A stretch of 64,000 nt of DNA from Pararhizobium polonicum (GCF_001687365.1 NZ_LGLV01000020.1:62001-126000), one strand, 5' to 3'; positions 1-8,272 are shown, counted from the first letter of the stretch. Program-made: numbers and translations. Notes: generated by a model from the letters alone, not told the origin.

Positions 1-1946
1 TGCTGGTTGCTGGCAGCCAGCGCGCTGGTGCGGGCGTCGAGTGTGTCGGCCAGCCGCTGCTGGCTTTCCGTCAAGGCGCTCTCAAGCGAACCGGCGCGCT
101 CGGCAAAGCCGGATTCGATCCGGTCCTGTGCGGCGGTCAGCGCGCTCATCAGCGTGCCGGCGCGTTCCGAAAGAACACCGTCGATGCGGGTATGCGCGTT
201 GCCGATCGCGTCGCTGAGTTCGGCGGTCTTGCCGCTGATCGTCTGCTCGATGAAGTCCTGGGTGGTGCCGAGCGTGGTGGCCAGCGTCAAGGACTGGTCC
301 GACAGGGCGGATTCGAAGCGCTCGATACCGCCGTCAAGAATGCCGCCGATGGAATCGGCGCCGCCGGTAACCGACTGGTTGATGCGGGCAAGGCTTTCCA
401 TCAGCTTGGAATCGAGCATGCCGGCGCGCTTGTCGAAGGCCGTGGCAAATTCGTGGAAGCGGGAATCGAAGGCCGTCGCCAGATGACCGACCGTGGTCTG
501 CAGCTTCTCCTCGAAGAAGCCGGAGCGCAGGTCGAGATCCATGATCGTGTCGTCGGCGCTGGTCTTCAGGCTCTGGCGGAAGCTTGCGCCCTTTTCGTCC
601 AGCGTGGCGTTGAGGGTGTTGAGAATATCGTCGAGGCCACCGGTGATGGCCTGCTGGCCGACATTCAGGCTCTCGTTGAGATCGCGTGTGCGGGCAATCA
701 GCGTCTCGTTCAGCTGGCGCGCGCGCTCGTTCAGTGCGGCATTCAGCTTCTCGGTGTTGGCATCGAGCGAGGAGGCACGGGTCTCGAATTGCCCGAGCAG
801 CTGCTGGCCGCGCTTTGCCAGCGTCTCGCTCAGATTTTCCAGGCGGGTATCGAATTCGCTGCTGAGCGATACGCCGGCGGAGGTGAGGCCGGAGAGAAGA
901 GCGTCGGTGCGGGCCGACAGCATGGAATCGATGGTCTGGGTGGCGCTGTTGGAGCGCTCCATCAGGGCGGCCGCACGGGTTTCGATCATCGAGGCAAAGG
1001 CTTCGCCGGATGTGGCGATGCGGTTGGTGATGTCGTCGCCGGCAAGCGCCAGTTCGTCCTTGAGCTGCGTATGGGCGCCGGAAATCGACGAGCGGATCCG
1101 TTCCGCGTGACCGACGATGGATTCCCGCTCGAGGCCCAGTTCCTGGACCAGCGTGCGGACCCGCAGTTCGTTGTCGCTGTAGCTGCGCTCCAGCGCGTTG
1201 ACTTCGGAATGAACCAGTGTTTCGAGTTCGGTCGCGCGTGCGATCGTGCGCTCGATGCCCTCGTTCATCGCCGACACTTCGCGGCGAACGGCCTGGCCGA
1301 CGGTCATGATGCGCTCAGAAGCGGCGGTTTCCGGCTCGGCAAGGCGCAATGCGACTTCGGCCATGGAACGGGCGGCGCTGCGCAGCTCCTGCGCGCGCGA
1401 AATCATGATGGCAAAGGAGAAGAACAGCATCACCGGCAAGATGATGAAGATCGCCACGCCGATAGCGCCGGGCATCGCCGACAGGTCGGCGAGCGAGCGA
1501 ATCTGCCAGATCTCAGGCCCATAGAGCAGATTGGCGACACCAAGGCCGCCAATGATCCAGAGAAGGGAGATTGCAGCGGCAATCCGCATTGCCGAGCGGC
1601 TGGAGCGAACGTCCAGCGACCGCAGAATGGCGGCCGGCGTCTTGCGCCCGTCGTCGTTGGCGGGTGCGAAGGAAGGGGCTTTGGGCGCGGGTTCCGGAGA
1701 CAGGCTTCTTTGGGTTTCGGCCGTGCGGGCTGCGTTGGCAGCCTGGCTCTGCGCCGGCTTCGCGCTCTTTGCCTGACTGGGGGCAGGTGCCTGCTTGGTG
1801 GGTTCAGACACGTTTTCCTCCGGAAGATCCAAGGAAGTCTTGTCGGTCAGGGCAGACTTAAGCTCGTCAAAGTCGATTTTCAAAGCGTCTTCCAACGCCT
1901 GAAATGCTTTGTCGTCGATCGACTCGTTGCTTTTATTTGTCGCCAT
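1..1946 (-). CDS. Growth-pole ring (GPR/RgsE)-like polar growth protein, C-terminus cut by window edge
   Basis: 648 codons are visible and the gene runs off the left edge. The start is ATG at 1946, with GAGG about 10 nt upstream. The N-terminus (residues 1-110) is acidic, then Ala/Pro/Gln-rich and probably disordered. Two membrane helices follow, at about 121-142 and 159-183. Everything after about 185 is a long amphipathic, Ala/Leu/Glu/Arg-rich helical array with degenerate repeats of the apolipoprotein A1/E type, with units resembling ERxxxLxxALxxxxxRI. Rhizobial proteins of this design, more than 2000 residues in the full form, are known as GPR in Agrobacterium and RgsE in Sinorhizobium. 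They form a ring at the growing pole and are needed for unipolar growth and rod shape. The assignment rests on architecture, because the rest of the gene is not visible. A long membrane-anchored coiled-coil protein of another kind is the alternative. Confidence 0.7.
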   Translation of the reverse strand, partial: MATNKSNESIDDKAFQALEDALKIDFDELKSALTDKTSLDLPEENVSEPTKQAPAPSQAKSAKPAQSQAANAARTAETQRSLSPEPAPKAPSFAPANDDGRKTPAAILRSLDVRSSRSAMRIAAAISLLWIIGGLGVANLLYGPEIWQIRSLADLSAMPGAIGVAIFIILPVMLFFSFAIMISRAQELRSAARSMAEVALRLAEPETAASERIMTVGQAVRREVSAMNEGIERTIARATELETLVHSEVNALERSYSDNELRVRTLVQELGLERESIVGHAERIRSSISGAHTQLKDELALAGDDITNRIATSGEAFASMIETRAAALMERSNSATQTIDSMLSARTDALLSGLTSAGVSLSSEFDTRLENLSETLAKRGQQLLGQFETRASSLDANTEKLNAALNERARQLNETLIARTRDLNESLNVGQQAITGGLDDILNTLNATLDEKGASFRQSLKTSADDTIMDLDLRSGFFEEKLQTTVGHLATAFDSRFHEFATAFDKRAGMLDSKLMESLARINQSVTGGADSIGGILDGGIERFESALSDQSLTLATTLGTTQDFIEQTISGKTAELSDAIGNAHTRIDGVLSERAGTLMSALTAAQDRIESGFAERAGSLESALTESQQRLADTLDARTSALAASNQ

Positions 1947-2608
1947 GCGGATACGCCTCGTTACCAAACTGTCCTTTCGAAAGGACCCTCCGCAACACCG
2001 CCTGCATTGGGGAGCACCTCCGAAACTCGGACGGTGACATGAGGATACGCGCATCACATCTACGCAGAACCCTGACATGCACCCATTTCTACCACACCGG
2101 CGGGCAACGCATTGAGACCCGTAGGTGCTTCATTCAATGCAGTTTTCCGCCAGGACCGTTTTCACCCAAAGGCGTAAACATATCCCTCAACGTACCGTAG
2201 TGACACATTCACCGGTTTCTTACAATTAAGGGCCTCCTGCATTCGTTAAAATCCTAACAAGTTCTTAATGAAAAATGGAGCTGTTTTGCCCAGAAACCCT
2301 TGTAATCAGGCGGTTTAACGACCGTTAACCATGCCAAGCGAAAGCTGCCCTCATTGTGCCGCGTTTTAATCAGATAGCAGCGCCGCTGCGACCTAATGAG
2401 TGGCAGAGACCAGCGGAATGACGGCCTGACAGGGCATGGGACGATAATGCCCGCGCCATCTTCGAGCCTTATATTAAGCAGAAGGGTCAAGCACTTCCAG
2501 ATCTTTTCCGGCCGATCGGGACTGATGGAGGAGCGGACCCCGCAAGAAAATGGGACGACCGGTTGCGAGCCGGTGCGTCAGAAGAAAACACAACAAGGAC
2601 ATTGGCAC
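1947..2608. other. Divergent intergenic region, GPR-like gene / HPt gene
   Basis: This 662-base region holds no convincing gene. It contains a perfect 16-bp palindrome (1971-1986) in the leader of the GPR-like gene. It also has an AT-rich stretch (2215-2340) with TTAA-rich motifs, including TTAA-N6-TTAACCAT at 2315-2332, which resembles a CtrA box but has a 6-bp instead of a 7-bp spacer. Promoters for both flanking genes must lie here, but I could not place a -35/-10 pair confidently. Confidence 0.5.
1971..1986. repeat. Perfect 16-bp palindrome in the leader of the GPR-like gene
   Basis: GTCCTTTCGAAAGGAC is self-complementary over all 16 bases. It lies 25 nt upstream of the start codon of the GPR-like gene. 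It could be an operator for a dimeric regulator or a leader hairpin close to the ribosome-binding site. No T-tract follows it on either strand, so it is not a terminator. Confidence 0.5.
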
Positions 2609-2977
2609 ATGGCGGCTCTCAAGATCGCGTTCGAAGCTCCGGACAATTTCGGAGGGGCTTGTCCATCGACGTCGAGGCCCATCGATCTCGTTCATCTCGC
2701 GACACAGACGATGGGAGACAAGCTGCTCGAAATCGAAGTGCTGCAGATGTTTGCGCGCCAGACCCGGCAATTGATGAAAGAGCTGGCATCCGACAGTGCC
2801 GATACCAGACTGGCCACCGCCCATCGCCTGAAGGGCGCCGCTCTTGCCGTCGGTGCTTTCGGTGTCGCGGAGACGGCGGCCGCGGTCGAGGCTGAGCCAC
2901 TGGATGCGGGCAATCTCGCGGCTCTCGGTGCGGCCGTGCTCGAGGCCGAACTGTTCATCCTCAAGCTTTGCCGGTAA
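2609..2977 (+). CDS. Orphan histidine phosphotransfer (HPt) domain protein
   Basis: The protein has 122 residues. The start is ATG 2609, with AAGGA 9 nt upstream; the frame stays open to 2396 but that part has no ribosome-binding site. The body is a single helical HPt domain with the phosphoacceptor motif AHRLKGAALAVGA, in which the His is followed by x-L-K-G as in the Hpt family. It has no kinase or receiver domain, so it probably relays phosphate between a hybrid kinase and a response regulator in the cytoplasm. No partner is adjacent. It is divergent from the GPR-like gene and followed by a ferredoxin gene after about 215 nt. The hybrid kinase CckA is encoded 12 kb away, but its known partner is ChpT, so linking this protein to CckA would be speculation. 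Confidence 0.82.
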   Translation: MAALKIAFEAPDNFGGACPSTSRPIDLVHLATQTMGDKLLEIEVLQMFARQTRQLMKELASDSADTRLATAHRLKGAALAVGAFGVAETAAAVEAEPLDAGNLAALGAAVLEAELFILKLCR

Positions 2978-3191
2978 TCGGTTCTGCCGGCGTTTATGCG
3001 AAAGGTGCCTGCGGGCGGCGGACTGCCGCCGGGCAGGCCGGCAGACGCCGATGGTTCATCGTGTTGACTGCCGATAGGAATTGTTGGAAGAAATCGGATG
3101 AATTTGCCGCGTTCCGACGCCGCCTCTGTTTCGGGGCGGCGTGACTGTTCCTGCGGTATGCAATAGCAACGCCAAGCATCCGGAAAACATA

Positions 3192-3512
3192 ATGCCAAAA
3201 CTGTCCATCATCGCCTTTGACGGCACGCGCTATGACTTCGACGTTCAAAACGGTTCGACCGTCATGGAAAATGCCGTGCGCAATTCGGTTCCCGGCATCG
3301 AAGCCGAATGCGGTGGCGCCTGTGCCTGTGCCACCTGTCATGTCTATGTGGACGAGGAGTGGTCCGCGACGGTCGGAGCACCGGAAGCGATGGAGGAGGA
3401 CATGCTTGACTTCGCCTATGATGTGAAGCCGACATCGCGGCTGTCCTGTCAGATCAAGATGAATGACGGCCTGGATGGTCTCGTCGTTCATGTTCCCGAA
3501 CGTCAGGCCTGA
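3192..3512 (+). CDS. [2Fe-2S] ferredoxin, adrenodoxin/FdVI type
   Basis: The protein has 106 residues. The start is ATG 3192 (MPKLSII), because the upstream in-frame extension looks non-coding. Cysteines 40, 46 and 49 form the C-x5-C-x2-C pattern of vertebrate-type [2Fe-2S] ferredoxins ([16 protein letters not shown]), with the fourth ligand in the RLSCQ segment near residue 86. The acidic segment [13 protein letters not shown] is the usual contact surface for the reductase and electron acceptor. Relatives transfer electrons to cytochromes P450 or serve iron-sulfur cluster assembly. It stands alone, with no isc/suf or P450 gene nearby, so its partner cannot be inferred here. Confidence 0.93.
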   Translation: MPKLSIIAFDGTRYDFDVQNGSTVMENAVRNSVPGIEAECGGACACATCHVYVDEEWSATVGAPEAMEEDMLDFAYDVKPTSRLSCQIKMNDGLDGLVVHVPERQA

Positions 3513-3935
3513 TACAAGCCTGACCCCGGCGAACTGCTGAAATGCGCAAAAAAAGCCCCGCTGGTCACAATCGACGAGCGGGGCCAGGAGGGCGCATCGC
3601 AGACTGATGAGGGAGGGGACATCGGCTGCAAAGGGATACGCCAGGAGAACACACGATGCGCCGTATCCCTGGCCGGTCGAACATCAATCCGGAACGGGAC
3701 AGTCAAGCGCGAAACAATACTTCCGGCGGAATGCATCCTTGACGGAAGCATATCTGGTAGAGCCGGATCAGAGCAAAGGCGGGTGCTTTTTCTATTCTTC
3801 ACTCTATGCTTGCACTATAACTCATCTGCCAGCGTTGTTGTATCGCTAGAAATCACCAATAAGATACTGTTGATGCGTGCAGGCCGGGCGATTGATTTTT
3901 TCGGTTTTTGCGGGGGCGATTCGGTGGCGCGCGGT
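3513..3935. other. Intergenic region containing a putative minus-strand sRNA
   Basis: 423 bases lie between the ferredoxin gene and the convergent DUF922 gene. The left half carries an inverted repeat and a terminator-like hairpin whose T-tract is on the minus strand (see the ncRNA entry). The right half (3770-3900) is AT-rich and shows nothing recognisable. No open frame here has coding character. Confidence 0.5.
3547..3690 (-). ncRNA. Candidate small RNA ending in a Rho-independent terminator
   Basis: On the minus strand the region ends in an 8-bp GC-rich stem (arms 3576-3583 and 3555-3562, 13-nt loop) followed by seven T (3554-3548), a classical intrinsic terminator. No minus-strand gene ends here, because the nearest one (DUF922) starts at 4559 and stops at 3936. 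Just upstream is a second hairpin with 9-bp arms AGGGATACG/CGTATCCCT (3662-3670 and 3632-3640). CU-rich, anti-Shine-Dalgarno-like segments fall in the loop (TTCTCCTGG), in the single-stranded linker (CCCCTCCCTC) and before the terminator (CCTCCTGG). This layout matches rhizobial trans-acting sRNAs. A CTTGAC element at about 3702-3707 may be the -35 box, but the -10 is poor, so the 5' end is a guess. It could instead be a terminator for DUF922 read-through. Confidence 0.38.
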
Positions 3936-4559
3936 TCAGCGCTTCTTCATCGTATCGAGCCGGTACTGCAGCAGCCGGACCATCCGGCGGTCGAAATTGG
4001 CTGCTTCCATGCGGTCGAAACGGGCCTGGTCGCGATCATGGTCCGCGATGGCGTTTTCGCTCAGCCGTGCAACCCGCGCCTGCATGCGTTCGCAGTCGGA
4101 CTCAGGCTTCAGCGCGAGGAAATCCTTTTCCAGCTTGCGGGCATGATTGCGGGCAATTTCAGCGTGACGCTCCTCGTGACGCTTGATGTCGCTTGACAGC
4201 GTATCCCAGACGAGCCCGAGGTCCCGGTTGGCCTTGTTGCGGTTTTTCCAGCGGGGCAGGATCAGCCTGGTGCTGAGCGTGACTTTCGCACTGCCGACGG
4301 CGCAGCGATCGCCGTGTTTCACATAGGTCACCGTGCCGCCGAACTTGATCTTGGTGGCGCCGGGGTGACGCGCGCCGGTTCCCTTCATCAACGGGCCGTT
4401 TTCAGACAATGCCTTGTCCAGTTCCTCGGCCGTGCGGCCACCGACGGAAAAATAGGTGATGCTCTTGTTGACCACGGTTTCGGCATAGGCTGTCGAAGAA
4501 TGGCTCGCGATGATGCTTGCGATCAGAAGCGCGGCGAATGAAATGCGGCCAGTCGGCAT
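3936..4559 (-). CDS. Secreted DUF922-family putative zinc protease
   Basis: The protein has 207 residues from ATG 4559. An upstream in-frame ATG exists but would hide the signal peptide. Residues 1-26 form a Sec signal peptide (ISFAALLIASIIA core, AYA cleavage site). The mature protein contains HEERH (residues 128-132), the HExxH zinc-protease signature of DUF922 (predicted secreted Zn-dependent proteases), followed by a basic helix. C86 and a cysteine in ESDCERM may form a disulfide in the periplasm. The substrate is unknown. The gene converges on the ferredoxin region and is separated from folP by about 200 nt on the opposite strand. The zinc-binding role is inferred from the motif; no activity can be read from sequence. 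Confidence 0.78.
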   Translation of the reverse strand: MPTGRISFAALLIASIIASHSSTAYAETVVNKSITYFSVGGRTAEELDKALSENGPLMKGTGARHPGATKIKFGGTVTYVKHGDRCAVGSAKVTLSTRLILPRWKNRNKANRDLGLVWDTLSSDIKRHEERHAEIARNHARKLEKDFLALKPESDCERMQARVARLSENAIADHDRDQARFDRMEAANFDRRMVRLLQYRLDTMKKR

Positions 4560-4767
4560 ATGTTTACAGGTCTCGGCAGTTGAACTTCCATAGAGCTTGG
4601 GGCATAGCCAGCCTGAGCGCAACAGCAAATAGGCAACAGCCCCGGGCAAACCGGAAAACGCAATGGATTTCGGGCGTTTGTGGCAAGGTAGCCGGTGTGC
4701 GCCTTCAGGGCGCCGTCAAGGCTCGCCTCGATTGACGGGCCAGGCGTAAGAGGGGAGTGAAACCATC

Positions 4768-5649
4768 ATGATCGATCCTTTCCAGCCTTTCGAATGGGCA
4801 TTGGCGCATGGCCGGACCCTGACGCTTGGTCCGCGTGGATTGCTGATGGCGATCATCAATGTGACGCCGGATTCGTTTTCCGATGGCGGGGTCTACAATG
4901 ATACGGAAGCCGCGGTATCGCAGGGGCTGCGCTGCCTGGAAGACGGGGCGGCGATCCTCGATATCGGCGGCGAATCGACGCGGCCGGGTGCAGCCGCTGT
5001 AACGGCCGCGCAGGAGCAGGACCGCGTGCTTCCGGTCATTGCCGCGCTTGCCAGCCAGACTGATGCGATCATCTCTGTGGATACCTACCGGGCCGAGACG
5101 GCGCGGCTCGCCATTGCTGCCGGTGCCCATATCGTCAACGACGTGCACGGCCTGCAGCGCGAACCCGATCTTGCCGATGTCGCCGCGACGACTGGAGCAG
5201 GCCTCTGCATCATGCATACGGGCCGCGATCGCGAAAAGCGCGCCGATGTCGTGGACGATCAATATCACTTCCTCGAAAGATCCCTGGAGATCGCGGCGGC
5301 GGCCGGTGTCCAGCGTGACCGGATCGTTCTTGATCCCGGCTTCGGTTTTGCCAAGGACACGGACGAGAACGTGGCGCTGATGGCGCGTTTCGACGAACTG
5401 TTCGGATTCGGGATGCCGCTTTTGGCCGGGACATCGCGAAAACGCTTTATCGGTGCCATCACCGGAAGGGAGGCGCAGGAACGGGATGCGGGCACGGCTG
5501 CGACGACAGCGCTGTTGAGAATGGCGGGTGCTGCGGTTTTCCGGGTACACAATGTCGCAATCAACAGGGATGCGCTTCTGGTGGCGGATGCTATGCTGGC
5601 CTCAAAAAGACATGTGACGGGAACGCCTGGGAAGGACAATCAACCATGA
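4768..5649 (+). CDS. folP: Dihydropteroate synthase
   Basis: The protein has 293 residues. ATG 4768 is preceded by AGGGGAG. It condenses p-aminobenzoate with 6-hydroxymethyl-dihydropterin diphosphate to dihydropteroate in folate synthesis and is the sulfonamide target. Both family signatures are present: INVTPDSFSDGG with its loop-1 Asn/Thr/Asp, and GAAILDIGGESTRPGA. The DPGFGFAK segment and the C-terminal SRKRFIG loop complete the TIM barrel. It is the first gene of a folP-folB-folK operon, and its stop overlaps the folB start in an ATGA, suggesting translational coupling. Confidence 0.97.
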   Translation: MIDPFQPFEWALAHGRTLTLGPRGLLMAIINVTPDSFSDGGVYNDTEAAVSQGLRCLEDGAAILDIGGESTRPGAAAVTAAQEQDRVLPVIAALASQTDAIISVDTYRAETARLAIAAGAHIVNDVHGLQREPDLADVAATTGAGLCIMHTGRDREKRADVVDDQYHFLERSLEIAAAAGVQRDRIVLDPGFGFAKDTDENVALMARFDELFGFGMPLLAGTSRKRFIGAITGREAQERDAGTAATTALLRMAGAAVFRVHNVAINRDALLVADAMLASKRHVTGTPGKDNQP

Positions 5650-6014
5650 AACCGATCTACACGATCACCCTGAAGAACTGCGCGTTCTTCGCCCGTCATG
5701 GCGTGCATGACGAAGAGGAATTCCTGGGGCAGCGCTTCTTCGTCGATGCGGAGCTGGATGTCGAGCAGGGAACGGCGCTGGTCGAGGATTCGATCAATGA
5801 TACAGTGCATTACGGCATTGCCTTCACCGAGATCGAGAAGATCATTACCGGACGACGGCGCTACCTGATCGAAGCGTTGGCGCTGGAGGTGGCAACCACG
5901 CTCTGTTCGGTTTTCCCGCAGATTCGCCGGGCGAAAATATCGATCCGCAAGCCGAACGCGCCTGTTCCCGGCGTGCTCGACTATGTCGAAGTGACGGTCG
6001 AGCATTTTGCCTGA
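5646..6014 (+). CDS. folB: Dihydroneopterin aldolase
   Basis: The protein has 122 residues, normal for FolB. It cleaves 7,8-dihydroneopterin to 6-hydroxymethyl-dihydropterin and glycolaldehyde, supplying FolK. Typical features are the N-terminal FFARHGVHDEEEFLGQRF segment with the conserved Gly-Val-His and Glu, the VHYG motif, and the SIRKPNAPVPGVLDYVEV strand with the catalytic-site Lys. The start codon overlaps the folP stop by 4 nt, and folK follows immediately. Confidence 0.96.
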   Translation: MKPIYTITLKNCAFFARHGVHDEEEFLGQRFFVDAELDVEQGTALVEDSINDTVHYGIAFTEIEKIITGRRRYLIEALALEVATTLCSVFPQIRRAKISIRKPNAPVPGVLDYVEVTVEHFA

Positions 6015-6015
6015 C

Positions 6016-6543
6016 ATGGACACGCATCTGGCGACGCTTGGCCTCGGCGGCAATATCGGCGATCCGGCGGCATCGATGGCGCGTGCGCTCGTTCTTCTGG
6101 ATGCGCGGCCGGATTGCGCGGTGACGCAGGTGTCGAAGCTCTACCGCACGCCGCCCTGGGGGAAGACCGACCAGGCCTGGTTCTTCAATGCCTGTGCGCA
6201 GATCAGGACGTCGCTGTCTCCGGAAGAGCTGCTCGATGCCTGCCTCTCGATCGAGCGTCAGATGAAGCGGGAGCGGCTCGAGCGTTGGGGGCCGCGCACG
6301 ATCGATATCGACGTGCTGACCTATGGCGATCTTAAACAGCAGTCGCCGACCTTGGAAATACCGCATCCGCGCATGACGGGACGCGGTTTCGTGCTGATGC
6401 CGCTCGCCGATTTCGCCCCCGGTCTTTCCATTGAAGGCCGAACGGTTGCCGAATGGCTTGAAGATGCCGATGTCGCGGGCATAGAAATCGCCGATCCGCG
6501 CAGCGACTGGTGGCGGCAGCGTGCGCCGGCGTCGCTACTCTGA
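6016..6543 (+). CDS. folK: 6-hydroxymethyl-7,8-dihydropterin pyrophosphokinase (HPPK)
   Basis: The protein has 175 residues from ATG 6016, one base after the folB stop. A TTG at 6007 would add three residues and overlap folB. It transfers pyrophosphate from ATP to hydroxymethyl-dihydropterin, giving the FolP substrate. The family motif RWGPRTIDIDVLTYG carries the two Mg-binding aspartates; LGLGGNIGDP and SKLYRTPPWG are also typical. The order folP-folB-folK places three consecutive-pathway enzymes in one transcript. A short hairpin at 6551-6571 follows. Confidence 0.96.
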   Translation: MDTHLATLGLGGNIGDPAASMARALVLLDARPDCAVTQVSKLYRTPPWGKTDQAWFFNACAQIRTSLSPEELLDACLSIERQMKRERLERWGPRTIDIDVLTYGDLKQQSPTLEIPHPRMTGRGFVLMPLADFAPGLSIEGRTVAEWLEDADVAGIEIADPRSDWWRQRAPASLL

Positions 6544-6550
6544 ACGCAAA

Positions 6551-6571
6551 AGAGCCGGACAAGCCGGCTCT
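6551..6571. terminator. Hairpin between convergent folK and secreted-protein gene
   Basis: The 8-bp arms AGAGCCGG/CCGGCTCT (6551-6558, 6564-6571) enclose a 5-nt loop. On the minus strand it is followed by only three or four T, and on the plus strand there is no T-tract. It is probably a weak terminator for the minus-strand gene that ends at 6595. Confidence 0.45.
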
Positions 6572-6594
6572 GCGAAGTGCTGTAGCGATAATCT

Positions 6595-7149
6595 CTACTT
6601 GATCGATCCGACAGCCATGCCGTCGACCTGCCGGTTGAGGCTGACGCCGATCACCGGGACCATGGTGTCTTCCACTTTCACAGAAATGGTGATGTTCAGG
6701 GTCGAATCGTCCTGAAGACGGGCGATCATCGCGCCATTCAGCTTCTTGCGGTTGATGCCGACGACAACCTTGTCCTTGGCGACATTGCCCGAGACGATAT
6801 CGAGGCCCTTGCCGTCGGCGCCGTCGAGGAACTTGCCGGTATAGCTGTTGCCAGCCCGGGTGATGACGGCGGACATCGGCTGCTTGAAGACGCCGACGCG
6901 GCAGGTGCCGTCAAGCTTGATGCCGGTGGATGCGCCGTCCGTGGCCTCGCCAGTCAGGTCGCAGGTGAATTTCGTGCCCTTGTATTTGCCGGCGACAATT
7001 TCGCCCGGGCCTTTCCACTGACCGGAAACCTGTTCGAAAAACGCCTTGTCGTCATCGCTGCCCGAAAACGCCGGAGAAGCGGCGCCGGTCAGGGCTGCGA
7101 GTGAGGCTGCGGCAAAACCGCGAGCGATCAAAGAAGGGCGCGAAAACAT
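6595..7149 (-). CDS. Secreted protein of unknown function, conserved-looking
   Basis: The protein has 184 residues. ATG 7149 has AAGGATCG at good spacing. Residues 1-29 are a Sec signal peptide (RGFAAASLAALTGAASPAFS). The mature part is beta-rich and starts with a GQWKGPGEIVAGKYKG segment. It has two cysteines (FTCDLTG, GTCRVG) that could pair in the periplasm and alternating hydrophobic strands to the C-terminus, suggesting a small beta-barrel. I do not recognise a named family. It is monocistronic, convergent with folK and divergent from the cytochrome b operon. Confidence 0.75.
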   Translation of the reverse strand: MFSRPSLIARGFAAASLAALTGAASPAFSGSDDDKAFFEQVSGQWKGPGEIVAGKYKGTKFTCDLTGEATDGASTGIKLDGTCRVGVFKQPMSAVITRAGNSYTGKFLDGADGKGLDIVSGNVAKDKVVVGINRKKLNGAMIARLQDDSTLNITISVKVEDTMVPVIGVSLNRQVDGMAVGSIK

Positions 7150-7408
7150 GAACGATCCTTGATGGTCGATGTCTGGAATGTGAGGTTACATTTGCACTTA
7201 AATGGTTAATGGAGCGTTGCCTGGAGCTTTCGGCGCGGTCATTCCGGCGCTCACGAAATGTTTCATCCTGCCTGCCGGAAGGGTTGGAAAACGTTGGAAA
7301 TCCGGGCTTTTCACACCGGTATCACCGTGATGTGCGCGCTGGTGAAAGGAGTTGCGTTGAAACCGGAAACCGGCTCGTTACGTAATTGCGCATATAGGGA
7401 GGCTGGCA

Positions 7409-8272
7409 ATGACCATCATTGACGACATCGAATCGCGTTCCGGGCGCAAGACCGGCGAGGGCAAGGTGATCTACCGGCACCGGATCGTCACGCGCATCAC
7501 CCACTGGAGCTGGGCCATTGCCCTGTTTTTCCTGCTGCTCAGCGGGCTCCAGATTTTCAACGCGCATCCGCAGCTCTATATCGGCCAGCAATCGGGCTTT
7601 GCGTTCGACAACAGCGTACTCTCCATGAAGGCGATGCGCGCCGCCGATGGCACCGTTGGCGGCTATACCACCGTTTTCGGCCACAATTTCGATACGACCG
7701 GCGTCTTCGGCATGAGCGGACCGGCCGACAATCCATCCTATCGCGGCTTTCCCGCATGGGCGACCCTGCCGTCCTATCAGGATCTGTCGACAGGTCGCGT
7801 CATCCATTTCTTCTTTGCCTGGCTCTTCGTTGCGGTCTTCCTGATCTGGTTGGTCAGCAGTCTGATCAACGGTCACATCAGACGCGACATTTTGCCGTCC
7901 GTTGCGGATATCAAGCTCTTGCCACGGAGCATCGCCGATCACCTTCGGTTTCGCTTCCATCGCGACGGCCGCTATAACGGGCTACAAAAGCTGGCCTATG
8001 CCGGTATCCTGCTCGTCGTCTTTCCGTTGATCATCGCGACCGGGCTGACTATGTCGCCGGGCATGAATGCCGCCTGGCCATGGCTGCTCGATATTTTTGG
8101 CGGGCGGCAGACGGCGCGCACCATCCATTTCCTCTGCATGGCATTGCTTGTGGTCTTCTTCCTGATCCACATCGTCATGGTTCTTGCCGCCGGACCGCTG
8201 AATGAAATGCGCTCGATCGTCACCGGCTGGTACCGGACCGATGCCGGCAAGAAAGAGGATCACACGGTATGA
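7409..8272 (+). CDS. Membrane cytochrome b subunit (cytochrome b561 / Ni-Fe hydrogenase b-type family)
   Basis: The protein has 287 residues. ATG 7409 follows AGGGAGG. There are four membrane helices, at about 33-50, 131-152, 194-216 and 238-260. Histidines at their ends (H32, H133, H240, H254) are placed to ligate b hemes. A roughly 80-residue periplasmic loop lies between helices 1 and 2. The family moves electrons between the quinone pool and periplasmic oxidoreductases. Its stop overlaps the start of the molybdopterin oxidoreductase gene by 4 nt, so the two products almost certainly form a complex. It differs from the YedZ/MsrQ partner of MsrP. Confidence 0.88.
   Translation: MTIIDDIESRSGRKTGEGKVIYRHRIVTRITHWSWAIALFFLLLSGLQIFNAHPQLYIGQQSGFAFDNSVLSMKAMRAADGTVGGYTTVFGHNFDTTGVFGMSGPADNPSYRGFPAWATLPSYQDLSTGRVIHFFFAWLFVAVFLIWLVSSLINGHIRRDILPSVADIKLLPRSIADHLRFRFHRDGRYNGLQKLAYAGILLVVFPLIIATGLTMSPGMNAAWPWLLDIFGGRQTARTIHFLCMALLVVFFLIHIVMVLAAGPLNEMRSIVTGWYRTDAGKKEDHTV

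Noticed and set aside
192-2042. Long open frame (616 codons) on the plus strand
   Set aside because: It is antisense to the GPR-like gene, whose repetitive high-GC codons leave the opposite strand open; it has no ribosome-binding site or recognisable fold.
3503-3802. 99-codon open frame on the minus strand at the putative sRNA
   Set aside because: No ribosome-binding site, Ser/Arg/Pro-rich composition, and it spans the terminator hairpin; an RNA is the better reading.
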